Shown here piece after piece: positions 1-9,845 of a stretch of 14,389 nucleotides of DNA. Made by a program: the position numbers and the translations under genes. The notes under the pieces were generated by a model. It did not search any database and was not told the origin of the DNA. It saw only the letters and a list, made by a program, of their open reading frames with translations. This DNA is from JBBIJO01 sp037445895 (GTDB taxonomy: Bacteria > Bacteroidota > Ignavibacteria > Kapaibacteriales > UBA2268). Within the stretch, counting starts at the first letter, position 1. Every line of letters starts with the position of its first letter. The DNA lies in contig JBBIJO010000032.1 in assembly GCA_037445895.1 (NCBI GenBank), forward strand, positions 1 through 14,389, given 5' to 3'.

Positions 1-491
<491 letters not shown>

Positions 492-530
492 CGGACGGAG
501 TGCCCTCAGCAAACTAAGCCGAGATACAAC

Positions 531-603
531 GGGCCTATAGCTCAACTGGGAGAGCACCAGATTTGCATTCTGGGGGTTAGGAGTTCGAGTCTCCTTAGGT
601 CCA
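531..603 (+). tRNA. alaT: tRNA-Ala (anticodon TGC)
   Basis: Acceptor strands GGGCCTA (531-537) and TAGGTCC (596-602) pair, allowing one G-T. The anticodon stem CCAGA/TCTGG closes the loop TTTGCAT with anticodon TGC at 564-566. The T-arm loop is TTCGAGT and the discriminator is A603. As for the Ile tRNA, CCA is not encoded. A 39-base linker without recognisable structure separates the two tRNAs. Ile-Ala is the common tRNA pair of 16S-23S spacers. Confidence 0.97.
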
Positions 604-730
604 CAATCTATGCTCTTTGAAAAGCGAAATGAGAAACTTGAATGAGTTTCTGGGAGAATATCTTTAATCCGTCGAGATCTTATATTAAAGGAGGTAAATC
701 GAAGCCTTAAGTATGTCAACCTAAAAAATT

Positions 731-732
<2 letters not shown>
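604..732 (+). promoter_or_regulatory. tRNA-Ala-23S spacer with boxA-like element and 5' strand of the 23S processing stem
   Basis: TGCTCTTTGAAAA at 611-623 closely resembles boxA, the RNA site bound by NusB/NusE (S10) during rRNA antitermination. Downstream, AGAAACT (632-638) and AGTTTCT (645-651) form a local 7-bp hairpin. Three segments are exact reverse complements of the 23S-5S spacer: 644-657 with 3628-3641, 681-690 with 3603-3612, and 697-706 with 3588-3597. A fourth, A/T-rich pairing (721-732 with about 3566-3576) directly abuts the 23S ends. Together these form the long stem that RNase III-type enzymes normally cut to release pre-23S. Confidence 0.75.
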
Positions 733-3564
<2,832 letters not shown>

Positions 3565-3669
3565 TAAATTTTTTAGATTGGCGTTGTGGCTTCGATTCCC
3601 TTCTTTAATATACGAGCAAAATCGATTTCTCCCAGAAACTCCTCAATTCGCATATAATCATAATTTTTA
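3565..3669 (+). other. 23S-5S spacer with 3' strand of the 23S processing stem
   Basis: This spacer contains GGCTTCGATT (3588-3597), CTTTAATATA (3603-3612) and TCTCCCAGAAACTC (3628-3641). All three are exact reverse complements of segments in the spacer before 23S, in the order expected for one long interrupted stem enclosing the 23S. No tRNA lies in this spacer. Confidence 0.75.
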
Positions 3670-3780
<111 letters not shown>

Positions 3781-3786
<6 letters not shown>

Positions 3787-3793
3787 TTTTTTT
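3781..3793 (+). terminator. U-run after the 5S closing helix, possible rRNA operon terminator
   Basis: Seven T residues (3787-3793) directly follow the 3' strand of the 5S closing helix. No separate hairpin is visible between here and the convergent gene end at 3916, so the 5S helix plus U-run may itself serve as the operon's terminator. The remaining bases, 3794-3915, contain no gene I can support. Confidence 0.4.
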
Positions 3794-3915
3794 ATCCTAA
3801 TTACCTATATCAATTGGAATCAATTAGAAACATTTTAATGGATGGAGAAATTACTCGGAAATCTACAAACCCGTTAAAACCGGCAAACAATTTAACATCT
3901 TGTTAGCAAACAAAA

Positions 3916-4776
3916 TTATGGTTCGAGCGGCTTTAAAACGGTAATCCCAATATTATTTTTGATTGTTTTTAAATAATCCGAGATTTTTGTGTCCAAAACG
4001 ACTCTTTTTTGTTTTAACGAGGCGTGAAGAAGTTTCGTAGAATTTTTGTCTGCATAAGCTAATCCGGTATGGCTATAGTCCAATCCAGCTTTGTTTGTTA
4101 CGATTGCTATAATATCACCTGTGTCAATTTTGTCCTCGATGTTTGGGATTTTTTCTGTGGGGATATAAAAGTAGATTCTACTTGTTATTTCCTGTTCAAT
4201 TATTTTAATTTTTTCAATTTGTCGAGGATTATCCTTCAAACCAATATACAAAGTTGGATTTGTAGACATAAAATTAACTTCGAAATGTATAGGCGTGCCA
4301 CCAAGTTTAGGAGTTTTATCTTCGACAATTCCTTTTGCAATATTATTGTAAATCCAATCGGAGGTGTAATGCAATCGAGAAGAATAATCAAGCAGTTTGC
4401 CGTCTCGGTAGCGTGTGAACGTTACTTCTTTCAACAAGTCATCGAACGATAAATTGCCTTTCTTTATTATCCTTGCAAGGCAAAGTGTAACCTCGAAAAA
4501 AGTTACGCAATCGAAACCTTCGAAAGTTACAACACAGCGTTCGGGTAGTTTGCTGTCGAGTGTCTTTTCGAGGTAAGGAGTTCCAGCCAATTCCATACCA
4601 ATTTTGCCAATTAGTTCGCCAATAGGCAAAGCTTTCCAGTGGTTTTCGATAGCCACTGTGAGAATTTTATTGAATTTGTCCTGTGATACCGATTTGGGAT
4701 TCAACTTGCTCAAACCTTTCACTTTATTGATGACGAAAAGGCTAGTAAAAGAAACAACAAAATCCCTACGTTTCAT
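3916..4776 (-). CDS. DUF1460 family amidase-like protein (NlpC/P60-type cysteine hydrolase fold)
   Basis: A 286-residue protein of the DUF1460 / N-acetylmuramoyl-L-alanine amidase-like family (PF07313), a branch of the NlpC/P60 papain-like group that acts on cell-wall peptides. The family hallmark GFDCVTFFE (residues 87-95) holds the probable catalytic Cys90, DYSHTG (233-238) the probable catalytic His236, and LLHAS (249-253) the third conserved block. The N-terminus MKRRDF followed by a short hydrophobic stretch resembles a Tat-type or ordinary export signal, suggesting a periplasmic location; the hydrophobic core is short, so this is uncertain. The start is supported by GAGGA in the preceding gene's end, four bases before ATG. 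That ATG overlaps the stop of the upstream lptG-like gene as TAATG, so translation is probably coupled. The gene converges on the rRNA operon. The natural substrate is unknown; peptidoglycan turnover or an envelope role is inferred. Confidence 0.85.
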   Translation of the reverse strand: MKRRDFVVSFTSLFVINKVKGLSKLNPKSVSQDKFNKILTVAIENHWKALPIGELIGKIGMELAGTPYLEKTLDSKLPERCVVTFEGFDCVTFFEVTLCLARIIKKGNLSFDDLLKEVTFTRYRDGKLLDYSSRLHYTSDWIYNNIAKGIVEDKTPKLGGTPIHFEVNFMSTNPTLYIGLKDNPRQIEKIKIIEQEITSRIYFYIPTEKIPNIEDKIDTGDIIAIVTNKAGLDYSHTGLAYADKNSTKLLHASLKQKRVVLDTKISDYLKTIKNNIGITVLKPLEP

Positions 4777-5855
4777 TATTTCCTCGTTCTAAAAATAATA
4801 ACTATTCCAAAAATTGCAAATAAGGCGTTTGCAAGCCAGCCGCCAATAGCCGGATGAAAACTTGTTGTGTAAACGATAACTTGCCCAATTTCGGTAAAGA
4901 AAAGATAGAGGAAAGAAACAGTCATTGCAGCTGCAATTTGCAGAGCAATTCCTCCCCTTTGTTTTACCGATGCAAATGGAACGGCAAATAGCACAACAAT
5001 CAAGCTGGCGAATGGAAAGGCATATCCGCCGTAATATTTTATTATTTGCTTGCGGATATTTTTGCCGCCGCGTTCTAAAAGTGAAAGGTATTCCTTCAGT
5101 TCGTCGAAGGTCATTTCTTCTATCTTTCGTTGCAATCTTAGCAATTGTCTATGAGTAATATTTAAGGGAACTCGAAGGCTATCGGTTTCGCGAACGTTTA
5201 TTGTTCCGTTCGAAAAATCCCGAACAAGCGCATTATAAAATATCCATTCCGAAAGCTTCTCGTCCCAACGAAATCGTTTTGCTTCGATTCGCTTCCTTAC
5301 CCTTGGCGAGAATTGTGTGTCGTATTCTTCAATAAATATGAACTGACCGCGAAGCTCTGTCGGGTCATAAAATTGCAAAGAGACATTTCGCAAAGGGCTA
5401 TCTCGAAAGTAAAAATTGTAAACGGAGGTACTTTCGAGTTCTTTTTTTAAATAACGTTGCTCAATTAAGAATTTCTTCTCATTTGCCTTTGGCACTATCC
5501 AGCCATTGAAATAAATTTGCAAAAGAGAAGTGCAAAAACCGATAACGAAGAATGGAATTATAAGTTGGTAAAGGCTGAATCCTCCGGATTTCATTGCTGT
5601 AATTTCGTTCAACGAGGAAAACCGACCAATCGAAAAAAGTATCCCTACTAATACCGCAACCGGTGTTATGAGTTTTATAACTTCTGGAAGGAAATAAACG
5701 TAGTATCTAAAAATAACTTCGGTTGTTGCATTGTTATCGATAAAATCGTCGAGATTCTCAATTAAATTGATTATTACAAAAATAGTTGCAAGGGCACACA
5801 ACGAGAAAAGGAAAGTCAAAAAGAATTGTTTCGTTAAATATTTATATAAGAGCAT
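4776..5855 (-). CDS. lptG: LptF/LptG family permease of the LPS export ABC transporter
   Basis: A 359-residue YjgP/YjgQ family protein (PF03739). Hydrophobic segments near residues 10-31, 55-77 and 97-116 are followed by a large soluble domain (about 120-275) and three more segments near 277-297, 304-322 and 337-355. This is the six-helix plus beta-jellyroll layout of LptF/LptG. Typical blocks are NEITAMKSGGFSLYQL (83-98), MTFDELKEYL (248-257) and PFASLIVVLFAVPFA (281-295). In the family, LptF, LptG and the ATPase LptB2 extract LPS from the inner membrane and pass it to LptC. LptF and LptG are hard to separate by eye, so the symbol is a best guess. AGAAG six bases before the ATG is a weak ribosome-binding site. 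A 65-nt gap separates it from xseB upstream, and it overlaps the next gene by one base. Together with lptC across the divergent gap, it places LPS export on both sides of this locus. Confidence 0.9.
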   Translation of the reverse strand: MLLYKYLTKQFFLTFLFSLCALATIFVIINLIENLDDFIDNNATTEVIFRYYVYFLPEVIKLITPVAVLVGILFSIGRFSSLNEITAMKSGGFSLYQLIIPFFVIGFCTSLLQIYFNGWIVPKANEKKFLIEQRYLKKELESTSVYNFYFRDSPLRNVSLQFYDPTELRGQFIFIEEYDTQFSPRVRKRIEAKRFRWDEKLSEWIFYNALVRDFSNGTINVRETDSLRVPLNITHRQLLRLQRKIEEMTFDELKEYLSLLERGGKNIRKQIIKYYGGYAFPFASLIVVLFAVPFASVKQRGGIALQIAAAMTVSFLYLFFTEIGQVIVYTTSFHPAIGGWLANALFAIFGIVIIFRTRK

Positions 5856-5920
5856 AGTGAACTTCTACAATAGATTGCAGTTTTAGTATTTTGCCAAATT
5901 TTTCGTTTTTATCGGGGCAA

Positions 5921-6154
5921 CTAAAATTCGGGTTCGTTTTCTTCATTGTTTTTTTCTTTCGATTGAGTTTTATATTTTTCGTTTAAGCGAATGATTTTCA
6001 ATTCGGCTTCTTCGAGTGTTTTCCTTAATTGGATAGCAAGTTCCATACCCTCTTCGTAAAGTTTCAACGAATCATCGAGCGAAACATTGCCTTGGTCGAG
6101 CAATCCGACGATATCCTGCAAACGTTTCAATTTCTCTTCGAAAGTCTTTTCCAT
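5921..6154 (-). CDS. xseB: Exodeoxyribonuclease VII small subunit
   Basis: A 77-residue protein with the XseB pattern: an N-terminal FEEKLKRLQDIVGLLDQG helix (5-22), then the conserved LDDSLKLYEEGMEL block (26-39), a second helix, and a charged, low-complexity tail rich in Lys, Asn and Glu (about 61-77). XseB copies bind the large subunit XseA to form exonuclease VII, which degrades single-stranded DNA from both ends to short oligonucleotides. XseA is not in this window, so the pair is split in this genome. The ATG overlaps the stop of the upstream dehydrogenase gene as TAATG, and I see no Shine-Dalgarno sequence (the upstream bases are AATATTATTGAAAACTA), so translation probably depends on coupling. 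Confidence 0.9.
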   Translation of the reverse strand: MEKTFEEKLKRLQDIVGLLDQGNVSLDDSLKLYEEGMELAIQLRKTLEEAELKIIRLNEKYKTQSKEKNNEENEPEF

Positions 6155-7278
6155 TAGTTTTCAATAATATTAATTTGGACGTTTCTTTCTTTTAAATAAT
6201 TTAATATGAATTCGAAGTTGTTTTGCGAGAATCCTAAGCATTCGGGTGGAAGAATTCCTTTTTCTTTTATTTTATTTTCTGCAAGAAGATTTGCAACGGC
6301 ACAAGCAGTGAAGCCTGTGGTTCTTCCCATAGATGTATCTTTATTATCTTTGTCGTAAACATCGAAAAGGTCGTATTGTTTTCTTATTGTTTTGTTGTCC
6401 GATTTGCACTCGAGAATGATTCTCATCGCAGTAAATTCAGGTTCTTCCGGCGAAAGCTCCCATTTTGGCAGGAGCAATGATGCGGTAAGTTCTAAGGGGC
6501 GACATCTCCCCGATGGTATTTGGACGTAGCTATTATCGAGGAACCCACAATTTTTGAGAAATCGGATTTTTTCGGCGTATCCAGGGTAGCGTAAGGTTTT
6601 TTCTTCGATGTTAGGTATATTAATAGTATGGAGAAGGGTTCTGAGTCCGTCGGTTAAGAATGCTTCGAGAGTTCCGATTCCTTTGAAATCGACGTGTTCA
6701 ACTTCTGTTAAAGGTTCGGATTCAATTATTTTACCTTCCCTTTTATATCGAGCGGGCCGCGTGTATTCTTCGAGAACATCTGTTGGCGAAAACGGTGCTT
6801 TATATTCAAAGGGTAACCGACGTTCGAAAGGCAGTCCCCCCACGTATATTTTACAGTTGGTTATATCCATTTTTTTGGAGTTATAGCCGACGATAATATT
6901 GCTCAAACCGGGGGCAACCCCACAATCGACAACTGCTGCTACGTTATTCGATTTTGCAAGGGCGTCGAGCGCTAATGCATCCTCGGCAAAAAACGATATA
7001 TCTACTACATTTTTCTTTGCTTCGATGACAGATTTAAGAACTTTATATCCCAAAAAACCAGGAACGGCAGAAACTACAAAATCATAGTGTTCAATTATCG
7101 ATAGCAGATTGTTTCCGTTCGATACGTCCAGCACGATTGTGTCAATATTTGGGGAATTCCCAACCGCTTCGAGGTTTTTATGGTTTATATCGACAACTGT
7201 TACTTTGTAGTTTCGTGCAAGATTTTTTGCAATTGTTCGACCTACCAAACCACATCCTAAAAGCAAAATTTTTGTCAT
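6154..7278 (-). CDS. Saccharopine dehydrogenase family protein, lysine 6-dehydrogenase-like
   Basis: A 374-residue NAD(P)-dependent oxidoreductase. The N-terminus has a Rossmann motif GCGLVG (residues 8-13) ending in a Val-Val-Asp (28-30) that may bind the nucleotide ribose. The block DCGVAPGLSN (118-127) and the C-terminal region with VGGLP (146-150), EEYTRPAR (170-177), EPLTEVEHVDFKG (188-200) and TLEAFLTDGLRTLL (203-216) are typical of the saccharopine dehydrogenase C-terminal fold, and closest in my memory to bacterial lysine 6-dehydrogenases. MGRTTGF (317-323) is another family block. True substrate unproven: lysine, saccharopine or a related amino acid. The frame stays open to 7482, but that extension is low-complexity, precedes the Rossmann fold and overlaps lptC on the other strand. 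I therefore take ATG 7278; 7284 or 7302 are possible. No clear ribosome-binding site. First gene of the minus-strand set. Confidence 0.85.
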   Translation of the reverse strand: MTKILLLGCGLVGRTIAKNLARNYKVTVVDINHKNLEAVGNSPNIDTIVLDVSNGNNLLSIIEHYDFVVSAVPGFLGYKVLKSVIEAKKNVVDISFFAEDALALDALAKSNNVAAVVDCGVAPGLSNIIVGYNSKKMDITNCKIYVGGLPFERRLPFEYKAPFSPTDVLEEYTRPARYKREGKIIESEPLTEVEHVDFKGIGTLEAFLTDGLRTLLHTINIPNIEEKTLRYPGYAEKIRFLKNCGFLDNSYVQIPSGRCRPLELTASLLLPKWELSPEEPEFTAMRIILECKSDNKTIRKQYDLFDVYDKDNKDTSMGRTTGFTACAVANLLAENKIKEKGILPPECLGFSQNNFEFILNYLKERNVQINIIEN

Positions 7279-7300
7279 ATTCATATTTTTTAATAATTTC

Positions 7301-7306
7301 ATTATA
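7301..7306 (-). promoter_or_regulatory. Possible -10 box (TATAAT) for the minus-strand operon
   Basis: Read on the minus strand, 7306 to 7301 is TATAAT, a perfect -10 hexamer. It lies 17-23 bases before the two likeliest start codons of the dehydrogenase gene (7284, 7278), so the mRNA leader would be very short. The matching -35 region is poor (TTTCTT-like about 16 bases upstream). It sits in the 87-bp divergent gap shared with lptC. In AT-rich DNA a single hexamer is weak evidence. Confidence 0.25.
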
Positions 7307-7365
7307 TTCGAAAATAAAATTAAAGAAAGTTTGTGATTTATGTATATTGTAGAAGAAGTTTTTTC

Positions 7366-7902
7366 GTGAAATTTATATTTGCGTTGATGTTTGTTAATCT
7401 TTTGTTTGCGAGTTGTGGTTCGGAGACGGAAAAGCGAAACGAGCAAAAAATATCTTCCGAGGAGTTGCAATTGCCCGACCAATTAGCCACAAATATTGTC
7501 GTGGATTTCGTTGATACTTCATTTTTGAAAGCGCGACTTTGGGCAAAAGTAGGAAAGGTGTTCTACAATCGGGGGGAAACAGATTTAGCGGATAGTATCC
7601 GCGTTGAATTTTATTCGAAAACTACAGGACGGCGAGCGAGTGTTCTCACAGCCGATAGTGCAAAAATAAACGATCGAACAAAGGATATGTATGCTTTTGG
7701 TAGGGTCCTTGTTGTTTCGGATAGCCCAAAAACTATCCTACGAACAAGTTTTTTGGAATGGAAAAATCGAACACAAAAAATTTATTCGAACGAGTATGTG
7801 GAAATTATTCGTCCGGATGAAGAAATACAAGGATATGGATTTGAATCGGACATAAATCTATCGAATTATAGGATTTATAAAGTAAGCGGGGTAAAAAGAT
7901 GA
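7366..7902 (+). CDS. lptC: LPS export system protein LptC, lipoprotein type
   Basis: A 178-residue LptC family protein (PF06835). LptC is the inner-membrane-anchored periplasmic protein that receives LPS from LptF/G and hands it to LptA. The N-terminus, MKFIFALMFVNLLFASC, is a short lipoprotein signal with lipid-attachment Cys17. Thus this LptC is probably held by a lipid anchor rather than the transmembrane helix known from E. coli. The C-terminal half shows LptC features: a run of short beta-strands and the ending GYGFESDINLSNYRI. I chose the GTG at 7366 because AGAAGAAG lies seven bases upstream and the signal peptide then begins correctly. An earlier GTG at 7333 would add eleven residues (IYVYCRRSFF and neighbours) that spoil it. 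The stop overlaps the tpiA start as ATGA, so the two are translationally linked. The LptG-like gene lies in the divergent operon. Confidence 0.88.
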   Translation: MKFIFALMFVNLLFASCGSETEKRNEQKISSEELQLPDQLATNIVVDFVDTSFLKARLWAKVGKVFYNRGETDLADSIRVEFYSKTTGRRASVLTADSAKINDRTKDMYAFGRVLVVSDSPKTILRTSFLEWKNRTQKIYSNEYVEIIRPDEEIQGYGFESDINLSNYRIYKVSGVKR

Positions 7903-8675
7903 AATCGATGCTCGTTGCAGGAAATTGGAAAATGAATAAAAACATTTCGGAATCGATTAGCCTTGTCTCCGAAATTCTTTCGTGGATGAATAACAAGACT
8001 TTAAAAAGCAAAGTGCTTGTGTGTCCTCCTTTTACAAGTATTACCTCGGTGCAGAAATTGGCGGAAAAAACAAGTCTTTTGATTGGAGCCCAAAATTGTC
8101 ATTACGAAGAAAAAGGAGCCTACACTGGCGAGATTTCTCCTTCGATGCTTAAAAATGCCGGATGTGAATTCGTGATAGTTGGACATTCCGAGCGAAGAAC
8201 CTACTTTTTGGAAAACGACGATATAATTAACAAAAAAATACTTTCGTTGCTTGCCCACAATTTGAAGCCAATTTTTTGTTTAGGAGAAACATTATCGGAA
8301 CGAAATAGCGGTATGACTTATAGCGTTATCGAAAATCAAATTCTACTTGGTTTAAAAAATATTTCATCCGAACAGATTACCCAAATTGTAATTGCTTACG
8401 AACCTGTTTGGGCAATAGGAACAGGAGTTACAGCATCCATTGAACAAATCGACGAAGCACATAGTTTTATCCGGCAAAATCTTACTGAACTTTTCGGAAA
8501 GGTAGCAAACGATGTGTTGATATTGTATGGGGGGAGTGTAAATTCCCAAAATTGCCTTGAAATTTTTACTATTCCCGAAGTTAATGGTGCATTAGTTGGT
8601 GGGGCATCGTTGATTGGTAGCGAGTTTATTTCGATTATTGAATCAGCGGAAACAATAGCAAAGTCAACGCAATGA
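7899..8675 (+). CDS. tpiA: Triosephosphate isomerase
   Basis: A 258-residue complete TIM, the glycolytic and gluconeogenic enzyme that interconverts dihydroxyacetone phosphate and glyceraldehyde 3-phosphate in the cytoplasm. All catalytic residues are visible: Asn9 and Lys11 in AGNWKMN, His96 in VGHSERR, and Glu168 in AYEPVWAIGTG (166-176), which also contains the flexible loop 6. The phosphate-binding turns YGGSV (210-214) and VGGASL (233-238) are intact. Length is normal for bacterial TIM. The start overlaps the lptC stop by ATGA and the stop overlaps the pgsA start by ATGA, so it is the middle gene of a three-gene unit. A GGGG stretch 8-11 bases upstream is only a poor ribosome-binding site. 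No anomalies seen. Confidence 0.98.
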   Translation: MKSMLVAGNWKMNKNISESISLVSEILSWMNNKTLKSKVLVCPPFTSITSVQKLAEKTSLLIGAQNCHYEEKGAYTGEISPSMLKNAGCEFVIVGHSERRTYFLENDDIINKKILSLLAHNLKPIFCLGETLSERNSGMTYSVIENQILLGLKNISSEQITQIVIAYEPVWAIGTGVTASIEQIDEAHSFIRQNLTELFGKVANDVLILYGGSVNSQNCLEIFTIPEVNGALVGGASLIGSEFISIIESAETIAKSTQ

Positions 8676-9259
8676 CAATCAATCTCCCAAATATTATAAG
8701 TTCGATACGCTTGCTCCTTGCTCCGATTTTTTTTATTTCGTTGAACTCGGAATCAAAATTTCTTGTAAATGTTGGGTGTGTGGTTTATCTAATTGCAGCA
8801 ATAACAGACACGCTCGATGGTTGGACTGCTCGGCGGTATGGTTATGTAACTCGCTGGGGGGAATTTTTAGACCCGCTTGCCGATAAGGTTCTGACTCTTT
8901 TTGCGTTTATTTCATTCGTGCAAATGAATATTATGCCCCTTTGGATGTTCGTTGTATTTTTAGTTAGGGATATTATTTCGACAACTCTTAGAGTTATTGC
9001 CGTTAAAGAAGGTTCTCCTATTCAGACATCAGTTTCTGCAAAGGTCAAAACGACAGTCCAGATGTGTTTCATTGCCTATATACTTTTTCTAATTTTTTTG
9101 AAAAATAATTTTAAAACAATCGACATAATTAATATTGATAGCCTGATATACTCGGAATTTACATTCTATGCGATTTTTGTAATCACATTAATGGCATTAT
9201 ATTCTGTTTTTGGATACCTAAATAAATATAAAAATTTGATTTTTCGAAAAATTTTATAA
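8672..9259 (+). CDS. pgsA: CDP-alcohol phosphatidyltransferase, probably PgsA
   Basis: A 195-residue integral membrane enzyme of the CDP-alcohol phosphatidyltransferase family (PF01066). The diagnostic motif D-x2-D-G-x2-A-R-x8-G-x3-D-x3-D is complete: Asp46, Asp49, Gly50, Ala53, Arg54, Gly63, Asp67 and Asp71. These residues bind two metal ions and CDP-diacylglycerol. Several hydrophobic helices follow, as expected for the six-helix fold. Size, N-terminus (NLPNIISSIRLLLAPIF) and DPLADKVL favour phosphatidylglycerophosphate synthase, which makes phosphatidylglycerol phosphate from CDP-diacylglycerol and glycerol 3-phosphate. A phosphatidylserine or other alcohol transferase is less likely but not excluded. 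Overlap with tpiA is ATGA, with no own Shine-Dalgarno. It ends the lptC-tpiA-pgsA unit; no clear terminator follows. Confidence 0.92.
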   Translation: MTINLPNIISSIRLLLAPIFFISLNSESKFLVNVGCVVYLIAAITDTLDGWTARRYGYVTRWGEFLDPLADKVLTLFAFISFVQMNIMPLWMFVVFLVRDIISTTLRVIAVKEGSPIQTSVSAKVKTTVQMCFIAYILFLIFLKNNFKTIDIINIDSLIYSEFTFYAIFVITLMALYSVFGYLNKYKNLIFRKIL

Positions 9260-9514
9260 AAAAAATGTAAAAAACACTTGACAGATAAGAAAAAAAATTA
9301 TATTTTGTGTTTGCAAAAATTGATAAAGTTCAAAAATCTTTATTTTATAGTATTTTATGAATAAAAATATAAAAGTTCTGAAAGATAATCAAAGGCTTAA
9401 TAAAATTATTTTTTGGATACATTGTTGAGTGAGGATTTTAAATATTTTGTGTTCTCACAGTGGTATAGCCAAAGCCACTGTGTCTTTTTTTGTTTAACTA
9501 ATTTGAGGTGAAGT
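9260..9514 (+). promoter_or_regulatory. HU gene leader and promoter region
   Basis: This 255-bp, very AT-rich gap lies between pgsA and the HU gene. A good promoter candidate is TTGACA (9278-9283), a 17-bp spacer, then TATTTT (9301-9306). It would start transcription near 9313 and leave a leader of about 200 nt. A 12-mer covering that -10, ATATTTTGTGTT (9300-9311), recurs at 9442-9453, so a second promoter nearer the gene is possible though its -35 is poor. A terminator-like hairpin at 9456-9491 and the HU ribosome-binding site at 9505-9510 follow. No reading frame worth annotating. Confidence 0.5.
9456..9491 (+). terminator. Terminator-like hairpin in the HU leader (possible attenuator)
   Basis: CACAGTGG (9456-9463) and CCACTGTG (9475-9482) form a perfect 8-bp stem with an 11-base loop, followed by TC and seven T residues (9485-9491). 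This is the form of an intrinsic terminator on the plus strand. It lies downstream of the best promoter and only 23 bases before the HU start codon. It may attenuate HU expression, end a short leader RNA or read-through from pgsA, or, if transcription begins at the nearer promoter, form a 5' stabilising hairpin. A weak alternative pairing, GTGAG (9429-9433) with CTCAC (9454-9458), would disrupt its 5' arm. Confidence 0.6.
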
Positions 9515-9829
9515 ATGGCCTTAAACAAAGCACAACTCGTTTCGGAAGTCGCAAAGCGGGGCGGCTTGAAGAAAGCCGATGCCGAAAAGGCAATCAACAA
9601 CACATTCGCAGCAATTTCGGACGAACTCGCAAAGGGTGGCAAAGTCACTCTAATCGGATTCGGCACTTTCTCGGTTATCGAGAAAAAAGAGCGAACTGGG
9701 ATCAATCCTCGCGATCCCAAGAAGACTATCAAAATTCCCGGCCGAAAAGCTCCAAAATTCAAGCCTGGCAAAGCTTTAAAAGATTCTGTCAACAAAAATG
9801 CTGGCAAGAAAAAAGGCGGGAAGAAATAG
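9515..9829 (+). CDS. hup: HU/IHF family DNA-binding protein
   Basis: A 104-residue histone-like protein of the HU family (PF00216), which binds DNA as a dimer and bends and compacts it. MALNKAQLVSEVAKRGGL matches the first HU helix. The core block VTLIGFGTFSV (44-54) and the arm containing RTGINPRDP (60-68), with the conserved DNA-intercalating Pro65, are present. KFKPGKALKDSVN (81-93) is the typical C-terminal helix region. Beyond it comes a basic tail, KNAGKKKGGKK (94-104), longer than in E. coli HU. The ribosome-binding site GAGGTG (9505-9510) is the strongest in the window. Codons are richer in C- and G-ending forms (AAC, AAG, ATC, CTC) than in neighbours, as expected for a highly expressed gene. 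It is a single-gene unit, bounded by its own leader and a strong terminator. Confidence 0.97.
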   Translation: MALNKAQLVSEVAKRGGLKKADAEKAINNTFAAISDELAKGGKVTLIGFGTFSVIEKKERTGINPRDPKKTIKIPGRKAPKFKPGKALKDSVNKNAGKKKGGKK

Positions 9830-9845
9830 CACATTCCTCTTCGGG

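Noticed and set aside
3794..3915. Short inverted repeats between 5S and the DUF1460 gene (e.g. around 3871-3883)
   Set aside because: Stems of only three to five base pairs, imperfect and without a T-run on either strand; not distinguishable from chance in AT-rich DNA.
4069..4452. Plus-strand frame of 127 codons within the DUF1460 gene
   Set aside because: Rich in Cys, Phe and Asn in a random-looking order; shadow of the real gene on the other strand.
7333..7365. Earlier GTG start for lptC
   Set aside because: It adds polar and aromatic residues before the lipoprotein signal; GTG 7366 has the better ribosome-binding site and the expected signal peptide.
7279..7482. N-terminal extension of the dehydrogenase to a start at 7482
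   Set aside because: The extra 68 residues lie before the Rossmann motif, look unlike the family and overlap the lptC coding region on the other strand.
9406..9834. Minus-strand frame of 142 codons across HU and its leader
   Set aside because: It is antisense to HU and to its leader hairpin, with no protein-family features.
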